NCBI GenBank assembly: GCA_016937975.1
Contig: JAFGVN010000002.1
Coordinates: forward strand, 20,915 to 84,914
Length of the DNA stretch: 64,000 bases
Origin: Clostridia bacterium
Lineage (GTDB): Bacteria > Bacillota > Clostridia > Peptostreptococcales > Acidaminobacteraceae
Reading direction: 5' to 3'
The notes under the pieces were generated by a model, which was not told where the DNA came from, did no database searches, and saw only the letters and a program-made list of their open reading frames with translations. Positions 17,260 to 25,830 of this stretch are shown piece by piece (the stretch's first letter is position 1; every line of letters begins with the position of its first letter). A program made the translations under genes and the position numbers.

Positions 17260-17791
17260 GTACATACACCTCCCCAACTGCTTTTAACTGATTCTTTTTA
17301 TACTGATCATAATTCTTCTTATATCGCTTCCAACCATCTACTTCGTTGTTTCTAATTTTTTCTTGTAGATCATTGAAAGCATTCATAATCGCTTCTGGTC
17401 TAGGCATGCAACCAGCAATATACATGTCTACTGGCAAATAATCATCCAATTTATTGATTGTTGAATAAGAATCAAAGTAAATACCACCATTCACTGCACA
17501 AGCACCAAAAGCAATAATATACTTTGGATCTTGCATCTGCTCATATGAGTAGATAACTCTTCTTAGGGTCTTAACACTTAAATAGCCTGTTACTAGAAGA
17601 ATATCTGCTTGACGCGGTGTCGCCATTGGACCCATACCTAATCTTTCCATGTCAAATCTTGATGTCATCGTCGGAGGCATTTCAATGGCACCACAACCTG
17701 TACAATACCACATCATCCATACAGAACGGCCTCTGAAGAAATTCCCAAGTTTCTCCCATGAACTTAATTCTACTTTATCACCTATAGCCAT
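17240..17791 (-). CDS. NuoB-like [4Fe-4S] (N2-type) subunit
   Basis: 183-residue small subunit that carries the terminal cluster of the electron chain. Candidate ligands are Cys30 and Cys33 (YCTGCGAIE), Cys98 (FGACAVNGG) and Cys128 (AGCMPRPE). The ATG at 17791 follows a GGGGG tract by 7 nt; the longer frame starts inside that site. It overlaps the NuoH-like gene by 10 nt. It passes electrons toward the quinone-like cavity formed with the NuoD and NuoH homologues; whether a quinone is used here is not known. Confidence 0.9.
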   Translation of the reverse strand: MAIGDKVELSSWEKLGNFFRGRSVWMMWYCTGCGAIEMPPTMTSRFDMERLGMGPMATPRQADILLVTGYLSVKTLRRVIYSYEQMQDPKYIIAFGACAVNGGIYFDSYSTINKLDDYLPVDMYIAGCMPRPEAIMNAFNDLQEKIRNNEVDGWKRYKKNYDQYKKNQLKAVGEVYVHDEFHE

Positions 17792-18702
17792 TTTGTAACC
17801 CCCCATCCTGTAAATATAACTATGAAGCCTTGAACAATTGATGCTAGAAGTGGGAATTTATAATAGAATACCACTGCTTGATCAATTTTAAATCTTGGTG
17901 AAATACCTGAAACTAAGTTAGCAAGGGTATATACCACAAAATATTTAATACCGAATTCTAAGAATGTAGCGCCACCACCAAGGAATAAATTTACAATTAG
18001 TGAGACTTCAATGAATGTTGATAAATCATGGAGAATAAACAACATTCCCAAATGTTTGCCACCATACTCAACCATAGGACCTGAAGCAATTTCTGCTGGT
18101 GCTATGAAAGAGTCAAAGGGTTTCTTGCCAAGCATACCTTGAAGTGAAATGAAACCAACGATTGCACCTAATGGCATTCTGAATAAGTTCCATCCAAAAA
18201 TACCTAATCCCTGTTGAATCCCTGCAATTTCACCTACTGATGCTGTTTTAAAACCGAAGATCATCGTCACAACAACCACCATAAAAGGCACTTCATATGC
18301 CAACATATTGGTAAGGGCTCTTCCAACACCAATACTTGCCCAAGGGTTACCTGACCCAGATGCACTCATGGCCATACCTAGCATACCTACTGCTAGAACA
18401 TATGAAATAATAAAGATATTATCTGTATTTGGAAATGCTCTAAAATCAGCTACTGGAATAAATATAACGGTTGCCATGATACCACCAAGTGCCATAATGA
18501 CACCAAAGTCATATACCCAGCCGTGAGAAATCGAACTTTTACTCAATGCCTTAAAAATATCTAGAAACTGTTGATACCATCTAGGACCTCTTCTTTTTTG
18601 AAGTCTGGCCATCACTTTTCTATTAATACCTGTAATCGATGTCTGGAATGCAAATGCTGCCAGAACAAACAGGAATGCGTTTAAGAAATTCTGGAATGTC
18701 AT
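17782..18702 (-). CDS. NuoH/MbhM-like membrane subunit
   Basis: About 306 residues with roughly eight transmembrane helices. It contains the family segment NRKVMARLQKRRGPRW after helix 1, APAEIASGPMVEYGGKHLGM with conserved Glu residues in the middle, and SPRFKIDQAVVFYYK near the end. It joins the peripheral arm to the ion-pumping subunits. The ATG at 18702 has GGAGGTG 7 nt upstream, so I reject the longer frame from 18750. Its start shares the last bases of the NuoL/N-like gene, implying coupled translation. Confidence 0.9.
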   Translation of the reverse strand: MTFQNFLNAFLFVLAAFAFQTSITGINRKVMARLQKRRGPRWYQQFLDIFKALSKSSISHGWVYDFGVIMALGGIMATVIFIPVADFRAFPNTDNIFIISYVLAVGMLGMAMSASGSGNPWASIGVGRALTNMLAYEVPFMVVVVTMIFGFKTASVGEIAGIQQGLGIFGWNLFRMPLGAIVGFISLQGMLGKKPFDSFIAPAEIASGPMVEYGGKHLGMLFILHDLSTFIEVSLIVNLFLGGGATFLEFGIKYFVVYTLANLVSGISPRFKIDQAVVFYYKFPLLASIVQGFIVIFTGWGVTKWL

Positions 18703-20525
18703 TAGAAAGCACCTCCAATCGTTACTATTGTTACAATAATGAGAATCCACATAATTGAAGTTGCTGGTCTCTGATTCATAAAGGCATAATCAACAAATAA
18801 GCCAATTTCCTTTAATTTTAAGGATGCACGTTCATACAACTTCAATGTAGAAGGATGATTTTTGTAAAGTCTCTCAAAAGGAGCATAGAAATCGTGTGCA
18901 TAATGTAATAATTCAGGTGTATAAATGAATTCTGCCGACGTATAGGTATCCATCAAACTCACTGATCTTGTTTTTGGCATTAATAAGAACAAGACAAGGG
19001 CAATCAAGAAACCAAAACCAAAGATTACGAATACCCTTGTCGCATCTAAGTAGCCATTGAACACATCTAGTGCCCCGCCAGTCATAGAAACTACTTTAAT
19101 ACCCGCTTCTGCTTGAACATCAACGATAAAGTTTAATACAAGTTTTGGTACAACACCAACAGTCAACGTAATGATTGTCATTAAAATCATTGGAATTAAC
19201 ATCATAATAGGTGCTTCTTTCAAGTTTTCATGTTTAGGTGCTAACTGTCCCAAGAAGACTGCAGCCAAAGGTCTGAAAACATACATAAAGGAACCAATTG
19301 ATCCAAAGAATGCTGCAAATGCAATGATAATTAAACCTTTGCTCGCTAAGCCTTGAAGGATCAGCCATTTAGAAACAAAACCTGCCATAGGAGGAATACC
19401 AGCCATGGAAATGATTGAAATTAAGTAAACCGTATAGGTGATTGGCATTCTATGAATCATACCACCTAATTCAGAAATTTTTGTTGTACCTGTTCTATAT
19501 GCCACTGCAGTTATCGTTAAAAACGCTGTAGCTGAGGCAACCGCATGGGCAAACAAGTGTAACAAGCCACCAGCAAATGTAATTTCATCCATCATTAAGA
19601 TACCAATAAGAATATAACCACCGTTTGCTACTGATGAGAATGCAAGTAGTTTCTTTGCATCATCTTGTTTAATGGCCATAACTGTACCAATAATAATACT
19701 GATTGCGCCCAGTACCATTAAAAAATAGATTGGTAGTGGAATGCCTCTATACATCCAACCTTCACCGAATATTTCATAAGATGGAAATACTGCGACACTT
19801 AAGTAAGCCACATATGCACCTAATTTAACCAAACCACCTGATAAAATCGGTGAGAATGTATGTGGTGCGCTGCCATGGGCTAATGGTAACCAAACATGGA
19901 ATGGAAAAATACCAATCTTTGTTAAGCCAGATAAAATAAAAGTCATAAACAAGATTACTGATGGCCAGAAGTTTAAGTCTACTGACATTAAAGCTTCTTT
20001 GATCATCATGGTACCTGTCAACTTGTAAATCCACATAATGGCAAACAAGGTTGCCATAGAACCAATAGAACTTACAACATAATAGATAAACGATGCACGT
20101 CTTGATTTACCTAATGGTATAATAAATGCTGAAGTCCATACGACAAGTTCCCAAAATACAAAGAATGTTATAAAGTCTTTTGCAAAGAATAATCCCAATG
20201 AACCACCGAGGGAAAGGATGTATAACATGGCGTAACTGTTTGGATACATGAACTTGTCTTTATAACAGACATTGTAAAAGGCACTCATACCATAAGTAAG
20301 ACTTAAGACAAATGCGAAATACCAACCAATTTCTGTTAACTGAAAGTTAAAATACAAGAAAGTTTCTGTAGAACCGATTTGATCTTTGATACCAAAAAGC
20401 ATCACGAAAGACAATACAGTCGTTAAAATTGTAGTGATTGCACCTAAAAGTTTATTTGCCTTTGACAAAAGATAAGCTGCAAGACCACCTACTATAAGAA
20501 CAGCCAAAATGCTGAGAAGGTTCAT
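18702..20525 (-). CDS. NuoL/N-like (MbxH-type) antiporter subunit
   Basis: 607-residue ion-translocating subunit with about 14-16 helices. The pumping residues can be seen: Glu in FFVFWELVVWTS (TM5), Lys in SGLTKIGIFPFHVWLPLAHG (TM7) with its nearby His, and Lys/His in the later half (AIKQDDAKKLLAFSS, LLHLFAHA). A C-terminal amphipathic stretch (YAHDFYAPFERLYKNH) resembles the lateral extension of longer family members. It overlaps the MrpD-like gene by one base and the NuoH-like gene similarly, in one operon. Confidence 0.87.
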   Translation of the reverse strand: MNLLSILAVLIVGGLAAYLLSKANKLLGAITTILTTVLSFVMLFGIKDQIGSTETFLYFNFQLTEIGWYFAFVLSLTYGMSAFYNVCYKDKFMYPNSYAMLYILSLGGSLGLFFAKDFITFFVFWELVVWTSAFIIPLGKSRRASFIYYVVSSIGSMATLFAIMWIYKLTGTMMIKEALMSVDLNFWPSVILFMTFILSGLTKIGIFPFHVWLPLAHGSAPHTFSPILSGGLVKLGAYVAYLSVAVFPSYEIFGEGWMYRGIPLPIYFLMVLGAISIIIGTVMAIKQDDAKKLLAFSSVANGGYILIGILMMDEITFAGGLLHLFAHAVASATAFLTITAVAYRTGTTKISELGGMIHRMPITYTVYLISIISMAGIPPMAGFVSKWLILQGLASKGLIIIAFAAFFGSIGSFMYVFRPLAAVFLGQLAPKHENLKEAPIMMLIPMILMTIITLTVGVVPKLVLNFIVDVQAEAGIKVVSMTGGALDVFNGYLDATRVFVIFGFGFLIALVLFLLMPKTRSVSLMDTYTSAEFIYTPELLHYAHDFYAPFERLYKNHPSTLKLYERASLKLKEIGLFVDYAFMNQRPATSIMWILIIVTIVTIGGAF

Positions 20526-21925
20526 TACATGCCTCCTTTCAGGTCAGTCATATATTCAATTTGTTTTTCATTTAATAAAGATTTATCTGTAATGGAATCC
20601 CCTAAAACTTCAGGCATTAAACCAACAGCAATCAGTGAAGCAGCCAAAACTAACGTTGCAACAATCATACTTAATGAAGGCTTTTGACTTGCCTTTTCAA
20701 TTTCTGTCGTCGCAGTACCTTCTTCTCCCAAATACCACAATTTGATATTTAATCTGATTAAATAAGCACCTTCTACGATGGTTACTAAAAGCAATAGTGC
20801 TGGAAGTAATAAATTCATTTCGAATAAACCAATCAAACTGTTAAGCTTAGCATAGAAGCCCATGAATAAAGGTAAACCGATTAAAGAAAATGATGCTACG
20901 GTAAAAGCAATACCCATTAGTTGATGATTTGAGAAAAATCCTTTAAAATCATCTTTTTCTTTTGTTGCTTCATCTGCAATGGTAAACATGATAAGTTTTG
21001 CGATACCATTATTGATAATAACAATTATTGCAGGAAAGATTAATCCTGAGATCATTAAGATTGTCACAAGACCACTTTGTCCAATACTTGAGTATAATAA
21101 TACATCTTTAATGCTTTTGCTATTATAAGCAGACAACTCGCCAAGTACTAAAGTGATGATGCCAATGGTTAATGCAAGATCCATAATTAAACTGTCTGTA
21201 ATTAAGACATTTAACATGCGACCCATTACAAACAACATTGCAGTTGCAATAATTGAAGCCAGCATTGTACCTACTAAGCCATTGGCTTTACTGAATACCC
21301 CTTTTACCCAGCCATTAAATGGCAGTAGTTTTGCCTCAACGGACAAACCTGCAAAGATAAACAGCATTGGTAGCATGACAGACATGTTGCTTTCTGAAAT
21401 GGCTTCTGTCATGGTTCTGAAATCCAAAGTACCATAACCTGCATAAAGCATGATCACACCTAGTAAATATAAACTTGAACCTACAGCACTTACAATAATA
21501 TAGTTGAAAGTACCCACATAATTCTTATTGCTTGTGGTTAAGATATAAGCTGAAATCGTTGTGATTTCAAGAAAAACAAATAAGTTGAATAAGTCACCAG
21601 TCATCACTAATCCATTAACACCTGCTAAAAGGGTTAACAAGACTGTACTGTGCTTTCCAATTTGCTTGTAATTTGAAATAATACTGAAGAAAAACAACAA
21701 GTTGACTAAAAGTACTGCGATATAACTATATTGGTCAATAACTAAGGTAATACCAAAAGGTCTTTCAAAACCACCAATTAAGTAAGTACCTTGTTCTAAA
21801 ACAAATAGAAGCATCACATTGATTAACATGCCTAAATATAATAAATTTTCTTTTCCCTTTTTAATGAACATCGATAAAAATGCCAACAATAAAGGTAAAG
21901 CAATTAATATTACTGAATATTTCAT
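20525..21925 (-). CDS. mrpD: MrpD-like Na+/H+ antiporter subunit
   Basis: 466-residue proton-translocating family protein. It has the TM5 Glu (LFVFLEITTISAYIL), the TM7 Lys in LSVEAKLLPFNGWVKGVFSKA and a later Lys pair (YNSKSIKDVLLYSS). Length is usual for MrpD. The Mrp module in Mbh/Mbx-type complexes exchanges Na+ for H+, powered by the redox arm. Start and stop codons interlock with both neighbours, as is typical of a tightly coupled operon. Confidence 0.87.
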   Translation of the reverse strand: MKYSVILIALPLLLAFLSMFIKKGKENLLYLGMLINVMLLFVLEQGTYLIGGFERPFGITLVIDQYSYIAVLLVNLLFFFSIISNYKQIGKHSTVLLTLLAGVNGLVMTGDLFNLFVFLEITTISAYILTTSNKNYVGTFNYIIVSAVGSSLYLLGVIMLYAGYGTLDFRTMTEAISESNMSVMLPMLFIFAGLSVEAKLLPFNGWVKGVFSKANGLVGTMLASIIATAMLFVMGRMLNVLITDSLIMDLALTIGIITLVLGELSAYNSKSIKDVLLYSSIGQSGLVTILMISGLIFPAIIVIINNGIAKLIMFTIADEATKEKDDFKGFFSNHQLMGIAFTVASFSLIGLPLFMGFYAKLNSLIGLFEMNLLLPALLLLVTIVEGAYLIRLNIKLWYLGEEGTATTEIEKASQKPSLSMIVATLVLAASLIAVGLMPEVLGDSITDKSLLNEKQIEYMTDLKGGM

Positions 21926-22254
21926 TATTTACCTCCGATTTCATTAATATCGTAAGTGCCATATTGCTCATGTATTTTTCTAGCTACCATTAAGGCAACT
22001 GCAGTAATACCAAAACCGATTACAATTGCAGTCAAAACAATAGCTTGAGGCAATGGATCAACAAAATCCTTGATGCTGTTACTACCTGTCAAAATCGGTG
22101 CAATACCATCCTTGTTAAATCCAATTGTAATTACGAATAAATTTAAACCAACTTCAAAAACATTCAAACCAACAACCATCTTAATGATATGTTTAGTTGT
22201 CAATAATGCATAGAGTCCAAGGAGCATCAAAACAATTGCAGCAAGATTTATCAT
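21925..22254 (-). CDS. mrpC: MrpC/NuoK-like subunit
   Basis: 109-residue protein with three helices and the family segments GLYALLTTKHIIKMVVGLNVFEVGLNLF and DPLPQAIVLTAIVIGFG; the Glu in helix 2 (NVFEVGLNL) is the conserved NuoK/MrpC membrane acid. It overlaps MrpB-like by 4 nt and MrpD-like by 1 nt. Its role is a small membrane subunit next to MrpD in the ion path. Confidence 0.9.
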   Translation of the reverse strand: MINLAAIVLMLLGLYALLTTKHIIKMVVGLNVFEVGLNLFVITIGFNKDGIAPILTGSNSIKDFVDPLPQAIVLTAIVIGFGITAVALMVARKIHEQYGTYDINEIGGK

Positions 22255-22994
22255 ATGTTTGCCTCCTTTTTCATAAAATCTGAGATTATACCTGTCAATT
22301 CAGAACCTACCTTTAAACCAATGAACAAGTATACTACAGGAATTAAACCTGCACTAAACAATTCACCAATGGTTCCTGTTTGATCAATATTTTGTAAAAA
22401 ATGACCCATAAGAATCATGCCAACCAAGCCAATTAGAATATAAATGGTTCCTGATAAGCCTTCTAGCATTTTAAAAGCTTTGATTTTTGGCATAAACTCA
22501 TGATCTGAAAGTGACAAGAGAAGCATAGCCGAAGCAATCATTGCCCCACCTTGAAAACCACCACCAGGGCTTAAGTGTCCATGGGTGATAATATAAACAC
22601 CTACAATCATTAGAATGGGTAAAATCGCTTTTGAGCCCACTCTTAAGATGAAACCACTTTGAGAACGCTTCATCCATGAATCCGTTGTGCCGATCATCAA
22701 AGAAACGCCTAAAGCTGAAATAAACAATACTGTGACTTCACCCAAAGTATCAAAAGAACGATAGCCAGCAACAATGCCTGTTATAGCATTCGCTGAACCA
22801 ATTTCAAGATTCTTGGTCTCGCCAAATTTGATATCTTGATTTTCACCCATAGCATTTTGCTTTATGTATGTATCTGAAACACTATTTTCTACTTTTGTTT
22901 CACCAAAATCAGGTAATAAATTGTTATCAACCACCAAAGTTATGGTCATAAATGCCAACGTTGCCAACAATAATAACGCTAAAACTTTCTTCAT
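22251..22994 (-). CDS. mrpB: MbhE/MrpB-like fused membrane subunit
   Basis: 247-residue protein longer than a normal MrpB (about 140). Residues about 70-105 (NAITGIVAGYRSFDTLGEV) match the C-terminal part of MrpA, also called MbhE. The second half (ILPILMIVGVYIITHGHLSPGGGFQGG) is the MnhB domain. This MbhE-MbhF type fusion, with a separate MbhD gene next to it, replaces the large MrpA C terminus. A first helix (3-22) and a polar loop of about 40 residues precede it. It overlaps both neighbours by 4 nt. Confidence 0.85.
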   Translation of the reverse strand: MKKVLALLLLATLAFMTITLVVDNNLLPDFGETKVENSVSDTYIKQNAMGENQDIKFGETKNLEIGSANAITGIVAGYRSFDTLGEVTVLFISALGVSLMIGTTDSWMKRSQSGFILRVGSKAILPILMIVGVYIITHGHLSPGGGFQGGAMIASAMLLLSLSDHEFMPKIKAFKMLEGLSGTIYILIGLVGMILMGHFLQNIDQTGTIGELFSAGLIPVVYLFIGLKVGSELTGIISDFMKKEANI

Positions 22995-23245
22995 TTATGA
23001 TCACCTACCTTATTCACTTGTTTAACGGTTACTAAGAACAAGAATGTAATCAAACCTGATCCAATAACAACCTCAGTCATAGCAACATCAGGTGCTTTCA
23101 ATAAAACAAAAGCAACCGCTGATAACATACTTAAAATGGAAAGATATATGATGGTTTTAATGATATCTTTAGAAAAGACGATTAGTATGCCGCTGATAAC
23201 AAGTAATAAACTAACAATGATTTCAATAATATTTATTGCATCCAT
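22991..23245 (-). CDS. MbhD-like (DUF4040) small membrane subunit
   Basis: 84 residues, three helices, with the conserved APDVAMTEVVIGSGL segment of the MbhD/MrpA middle domain; the Glu in MTEVVIG is the membrane acid of the family. It is one base from the MrpG gene and overlaps the MbhE/MrpB gene by 4 nt. Together with that gene it stands in for part of the large MrpA subunit of stand-alone Mrp antiporters. Confidence 0.87.
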   Translation of the reverse strand: MDAINIIEIIVSLLLVISGILIVFSKDIIKTIIYLSILSMLSAVAFVLLKAPDVAMTEVVIGSGLITFLFLVTVKQVNKVGDHK

Positions 23246-23246
23246 A

Positions 23247-23570
23247 CTATACCTCCTTTTCGTAAAATTCTTTTAAGGCATCCACTGTAGCCTTTTCAGG
23301 TTTAACACCATTTCTATATGCTGATCTTAAAAGCGTTGATGAACCTACAGGATTTGTAATCGCTACAAAAACAAGGATCAACAATAATTTTGGTGTCCAT
23401 GCAGGAAAAAAGAAACATGCACCAACTAATGCAGAAAAAGTGCCTAAAGTTGTTGCTTTAGTACCCGCTTGTGCTCTATTATATACGTCAGGCATTCTCA
23501 ATAAACCAAGGCCACCTAGTGCGTAGAATAATCCACTGATTACCAATAATATTTTACCAATAATAATCAT
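23247..23570 (-). CDS. mrpG: MrpG-like subunit
   Basis: 107 residues with three helices. The MnhG/MrpG family signatures are seen in GGLGLLRMPDVYNRAQAGTK and ITNPVGSSTLLRSAYRNG. It overlaps MrpF by 4 nt. It is a small membrane subunit of the Mrp module, needed for assembly in studied systems. Confidence 0.9.
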   Translation of the reverse strand: MIIIGKILLVISGLFYALGGLGLLRMPDVYNRAQAGTKATTLGTFSALVGACFFFPAWTPKLLLILVFVAITNPVGSSTLLRSAYRNGVKPEKATVDALKEFYEKEV

Positions 23571-23818
23571 GAACGCACCTCCAAGAACTTAGCAAATACT
23601 ATGGTTTCCAAGAAACCTAAAATACCATAAGCTATAGCAACATCAATCAGCATTTCATTTTTAGCAATAATTGCAATCACAACTAAAACACCAATAATCA
23701 TAACATTGATGACATCTAGACTTACTACGCGATCAAAATGATTAGGACCTTTTATCAATCTATAGCCCGAGAATAATATCCCTATACTTACAAGAATGAA
23801 ATAAATTATATTAATCAT
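23567..23818 (-). CDS. mrpF: MrpF-like subunit
   Basis: 83 residues, three helices, with the MrpF segment GPNHFDRVVSLDVINV followed by VDVAIAYGILGFLETIVFAKF; the Asp in SLDVINV lies in the conserved membrane position. It overlaps MrpE by 8 nt and MrpG by 4 nt. Part of the Na+/H+ exchange module. Confidence 0.9.
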   Translation of the reverse strand: MINIIYFILVSIGILFSGYRLIKGPNHFDRVVSLDVINVMIIGVLVVIAIIAKNEMLIDVAIAYGILGFLETIVFAKFLEVRS

Positions 23819-24299
23819 TGAAAATCCTCCCTAGAACACCTTCAAAACTTGAGGAAATATGTTTTTGATGTTCTTCTGCCGTTTCACCTTTTACATCAAT
23901 CCAATGAATGTAAACGTTTTCCACGTCTGCATCAATGGAAATCGTTCCTGGTGTTAAGGTAATTGAATTTGCCAATGTCAATTTACCAAGATCGCTTTTT
24001 ACCTTTGTTGGTACTTTAACGATACCTGGATTAATTGGTAAATTAGGATTCAAGACGCGCTTAGCAACATCTAGATTTGCTTTTATCAATTCTATGATCA
24101 ATATTGGAATATACATCAAGATAAACATCAGTAATTTAATAATGATGTTCCACTTAAATGACATTTGAACATAGTTTGATAAGATCACACTAAGGATAAT
24201 TGAAACAGCTGCCCCAACAATCACTTCTTGTACATTGAAACCTGCCATTAAAACCCAAATGATGAACATCACTAGACTTAATGAAATGATCTTTTTCAA
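23811..24299 (-). CDS. mrpE: MrpE-like subunit
   Basis: 162 residues; N-terminal helices (about 5-50 and 58-80), then a cytoplasmic domain with the MrpE signature SITLTPGTISIDADVENVYIHWID. It is the first structural gene of the complex, 14 nt downstream of an arsR gene, so the regulator and the whole Mrp/Nuo operon probably share one transcript. AAGGAGG lies upstream of the ATG. Confidence 0.9.
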   Translation of the reverse strand: MKKIISLSLVMFIIWVLMAGFNVQEVIVGAAVSIILSVILSNYVQMSFKWNIIIKLLMFILMYIPILIIELIKANLDVAKRVLNPNLPINPGIVKVPTKVKSDLGKLTLANSITLTPGTISIDADVENVYIHWIDVKGETAEEHQKHISSSFEGVLGRIFND

Positions 24300-24313
24300 A
24301 TGAACCTCCTTTT

Positions 24314-24637
24314 CTAACAGTTAATGATTTCTTCCTTTGCTTCCTCATACAGTCCATCTAAGAGCAAACGAATCAGCTTAATAACTTCCTCATTTACAAT
24401 ATGATACTGTATTTCAACACCATGTCTTTCTCCTTCAATCACTCCCGATGAACGAAGTTTAGACAAATGTTGAGAAATTGTCGATTGAGGTGTTTCCATC
24501 TTTTGTACAAGTGTTTTTACATTGCACTCTTCGGCCCCCATGAGACAACTTAAGATGCATAATCGCATCGGATGAGCAATTGTTTTTAAAAGCTCAGCTT
24601 TTCTTTTCAGAATTCTAATCTTTGCTTGATCAGGCAT
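24314..24637 (-). CDS. ArsR-family repressor heading the Mrp/Nuo operon
   Basis: 107-residue winged-helix regulator. The helix-turn-helix reads VKTLVQKMETPQSTISQHLSKLRSSG, split across helices 3-4, followed by the wing (GVEIQYHIV). The usual ELCVCDL metal site is absent. Cys residues sit instead in RLCILSCL (helix 2) and at the last residue (IINC), a pattern that recalls persulfide or redox-sensing ArsR proteins such as SqrR/BigR (inference). The ATG at 24637 follows GGGAGGTG, while the longer frame runs through the promoter. An operator-like palindrome lies just upstream. Confidence 0.85.
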   Translation of the reverse strand: MPDQAKIRILKRKAELLKTIAHPMRLCILSCLMGAEECNVKTLVQKMETPQSTISQHLSKLRSSGVIEGERHGVEIQYHIVNEEVIKLIRLLLDGLYEEAKEEIINC

Positions 24638-24658
24638 CTTCACCTCCCTATTATCTAT

Positions 24659-24678
24659 ATATTCAAATATTTGAATAT
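24659..24678. promoter_or_regulatory. 20-bp ArsR-type operator palindrome
   Basis: ATATTCAAATATTTGAATAT is a perfect palindrome with the core ATTC-N8-GAAT, the form I recall for SqrR/BigR operators. It lies between an extended -10 candidate (TGATACTAT, about 24698-24706 on the minus strand) and the regulator's ribosome site, the right place for repression of the arsR-mrp-nuo operon. Confidence 0.65.
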
Positions 24679-24831
24679 ACCGATATATAAATAGTATCAT
24701 ATAATTTATTCTCGCAAACACAATTTACTGAACATTCAGAACTTTGCGTCTAATTAAGAATGATTCTCTTTTTAATTCTTTGCAATCTCATCCCAGTAAA
24801 CAAAAACTGCTTATAAATCAATGACAATAGG

Positions 24832-24858
24832 CAAAAAAAATAAGCGTATTACGCTTAT
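24832..24858 (-). terminator. Terminator after the second arsR gene
   Basis: Minus-strand ATAAGCG-TAATA-CGCTTAT followed by eight T. It overlaps the stop codon and separates the hutD-arsR unit from the arsR-mrp-nuo operon. Confidence 0.9.
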
Positions 24859-25169
24859 CCAACAGATTCACTAAAGACGCCCTGTTCACAATTGCTTATC
24901 AATAAATCAATGATAGCAACAACTTCGGAATCCTTTATATAATAATTCATCATAACGCCATCTCGCTCAAAATCAACAATATCCTTTAAGCGCATTTTAG
25001 ATAAATGCTGGGAAACTGTAGATTGAGGCAATCCTAAATGTTCAGCCAACTCATTAACTTGATAAGGTTTAGATTTCAAGCAATTTAAAATACACAGTCT
25101 CATGGGATGTGCTATGATTTTCAACATTTCTGATTTTTTAATTAATATTTTTTGCTTTTCAAAATCCAT
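24855..25169 (-). CDS. Second ArsR-family regulator, paralogous to the first
   Basis: 104-residue winged-helix protein closely similar to the ArsR protein that heads the Mrp/Nuo operon (shared AHPMRLCIL-CL and PQSTVSQHLSKMR segments). It also keeps two Cys in helix 2 (RLCILNCL) and one near the C terminus (ISNCEQG) and lacks a classical metal box. It starts one base after the hutD stop codon, so the two are coupled. A paralogous pair this close suggests a recent duplication with divergent targets. Confidence 0.85.
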   Translation of the reverse strand: MDFEKQKILIKKSEMLKIIAHPMRLCILNCLKSKPYQVNELAEHLGLPQSTVSQHLSKMRLKDIVDFERDGVMMNYYIKDSEVVAIIDLLISNCEQGVFSESVG

Positions 25170-25170
25170 C

Positions 25171-25710
25171 TTAAATTTCCTCTATACTTATGAATACACC
25201 AACAAAATTCTTACTGATCCTAAGTTCCTTCAGCTGATCCATCTCAAAAATAAAATCTTTTTCAGTGAAAACCCTTGAATCAACCTTTAAGCTTCCCTTT
25301 AAAATATAAAGTCCTTGATGTTTCTTCAATGAAATATGGTCTTGAACCTGTCCTGATATGATGTTTATATTGCCTTTATATTGCTGCGATGTCATTACAT
25401 TAAAATCAACAACTTCATTAAAGCTTTCTGTCCTTAAGCCACCATCAAAGGAAAAACTTTCACATGGTTCCAAATCAATTTTTTCGCCTTTATGCAATAG
25501 AGTTAAAGGTCCATTAAGGCTCATAATCACTCTATTAATATTCGGTAATTCAGTAAAAACAGAATGCTTTACTTCAACTGTTGCAGTTGAAATTCGCCAG
25601 TCAAAGTCTAGAGTCTTATACTCTGAATGTTCTGGCCATATCATCAGCTGAGTAGTTGTACCACCTGACCAATTACTTGTTGTTTGATTTTCTTTTTTTA
25701 AGATATACAT
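25171..25710 (-). CDS. HutD/Ves family protein
   Basis: 179-residue cupin-like protein with the HutD/Ves hallmarks: NWSGGTTTQLMIWPE near the start, DFDWRISTATVE, a central FDGG and an end of beta strands (YILKGSLKV). HutD proteins are linked to histidine utilisation in some bacteria, but their biochemical role is unclear, and no hut genes are nearby. The ATG at 25710 follows GGAGG by 5 nt. It is the first gene of a two-gene unit with an arsR regulator. Confidence 0.8.
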   Translation of the reverse strand: MYILKKENQTTSNWSGGTTTQLMIWPEHSEYKTLDFDWRISTATVEVKHSVFTELPNINRVIMSLNGPLTLLHKGEKIDLEPCESFSFDGGLRTESFNEVVDFNVMTSQQYKGNINIISGQVQDHISLKKHQGLYILKGSLKVDSRVFTEKDFIFEMDQLKELRISKNFVGVFISIEEI

Positions 25711-25731
25711 TGAAACCTCCAAAGCAATTTT

Positions 25732-25761
25732 ATTTTAACACATTGAAATAGGTTACACCAA
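25732..25761 (-). promoter_or_regulatory. Sigma-A-type promoter of hutD-arsR
   Basis: Minus-strand TTGGTG (25761-25756), an 18-bp spacer and TAAAAT (25737-25732) preceded by TGT (extended -10). It lies 21 bp upstream of the hutD start. Confidence 0.5.
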
Positions 25762-25803
25762 CTTTTTATTAAATATTTCACAAGTTCTATTTCAGACGTT
25801 TAA

Positions 25804-25827
25804 AAGCCGGCACTTTCGTACCGGCTT
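25804..25827 (-). terminator. Terminator of the chemoreceptor gene
   Basis: Minus-strand AAGCCGGTAC-GAAA-GTGCCGGCTT gives a 10-bp stem (one G-U) with a GAAA tetraloop. The following T tract is short (TTTT overlaps the stem), so termination may be partial. Confidence 0.7.
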
Positions 25828-25830
25828 CTT

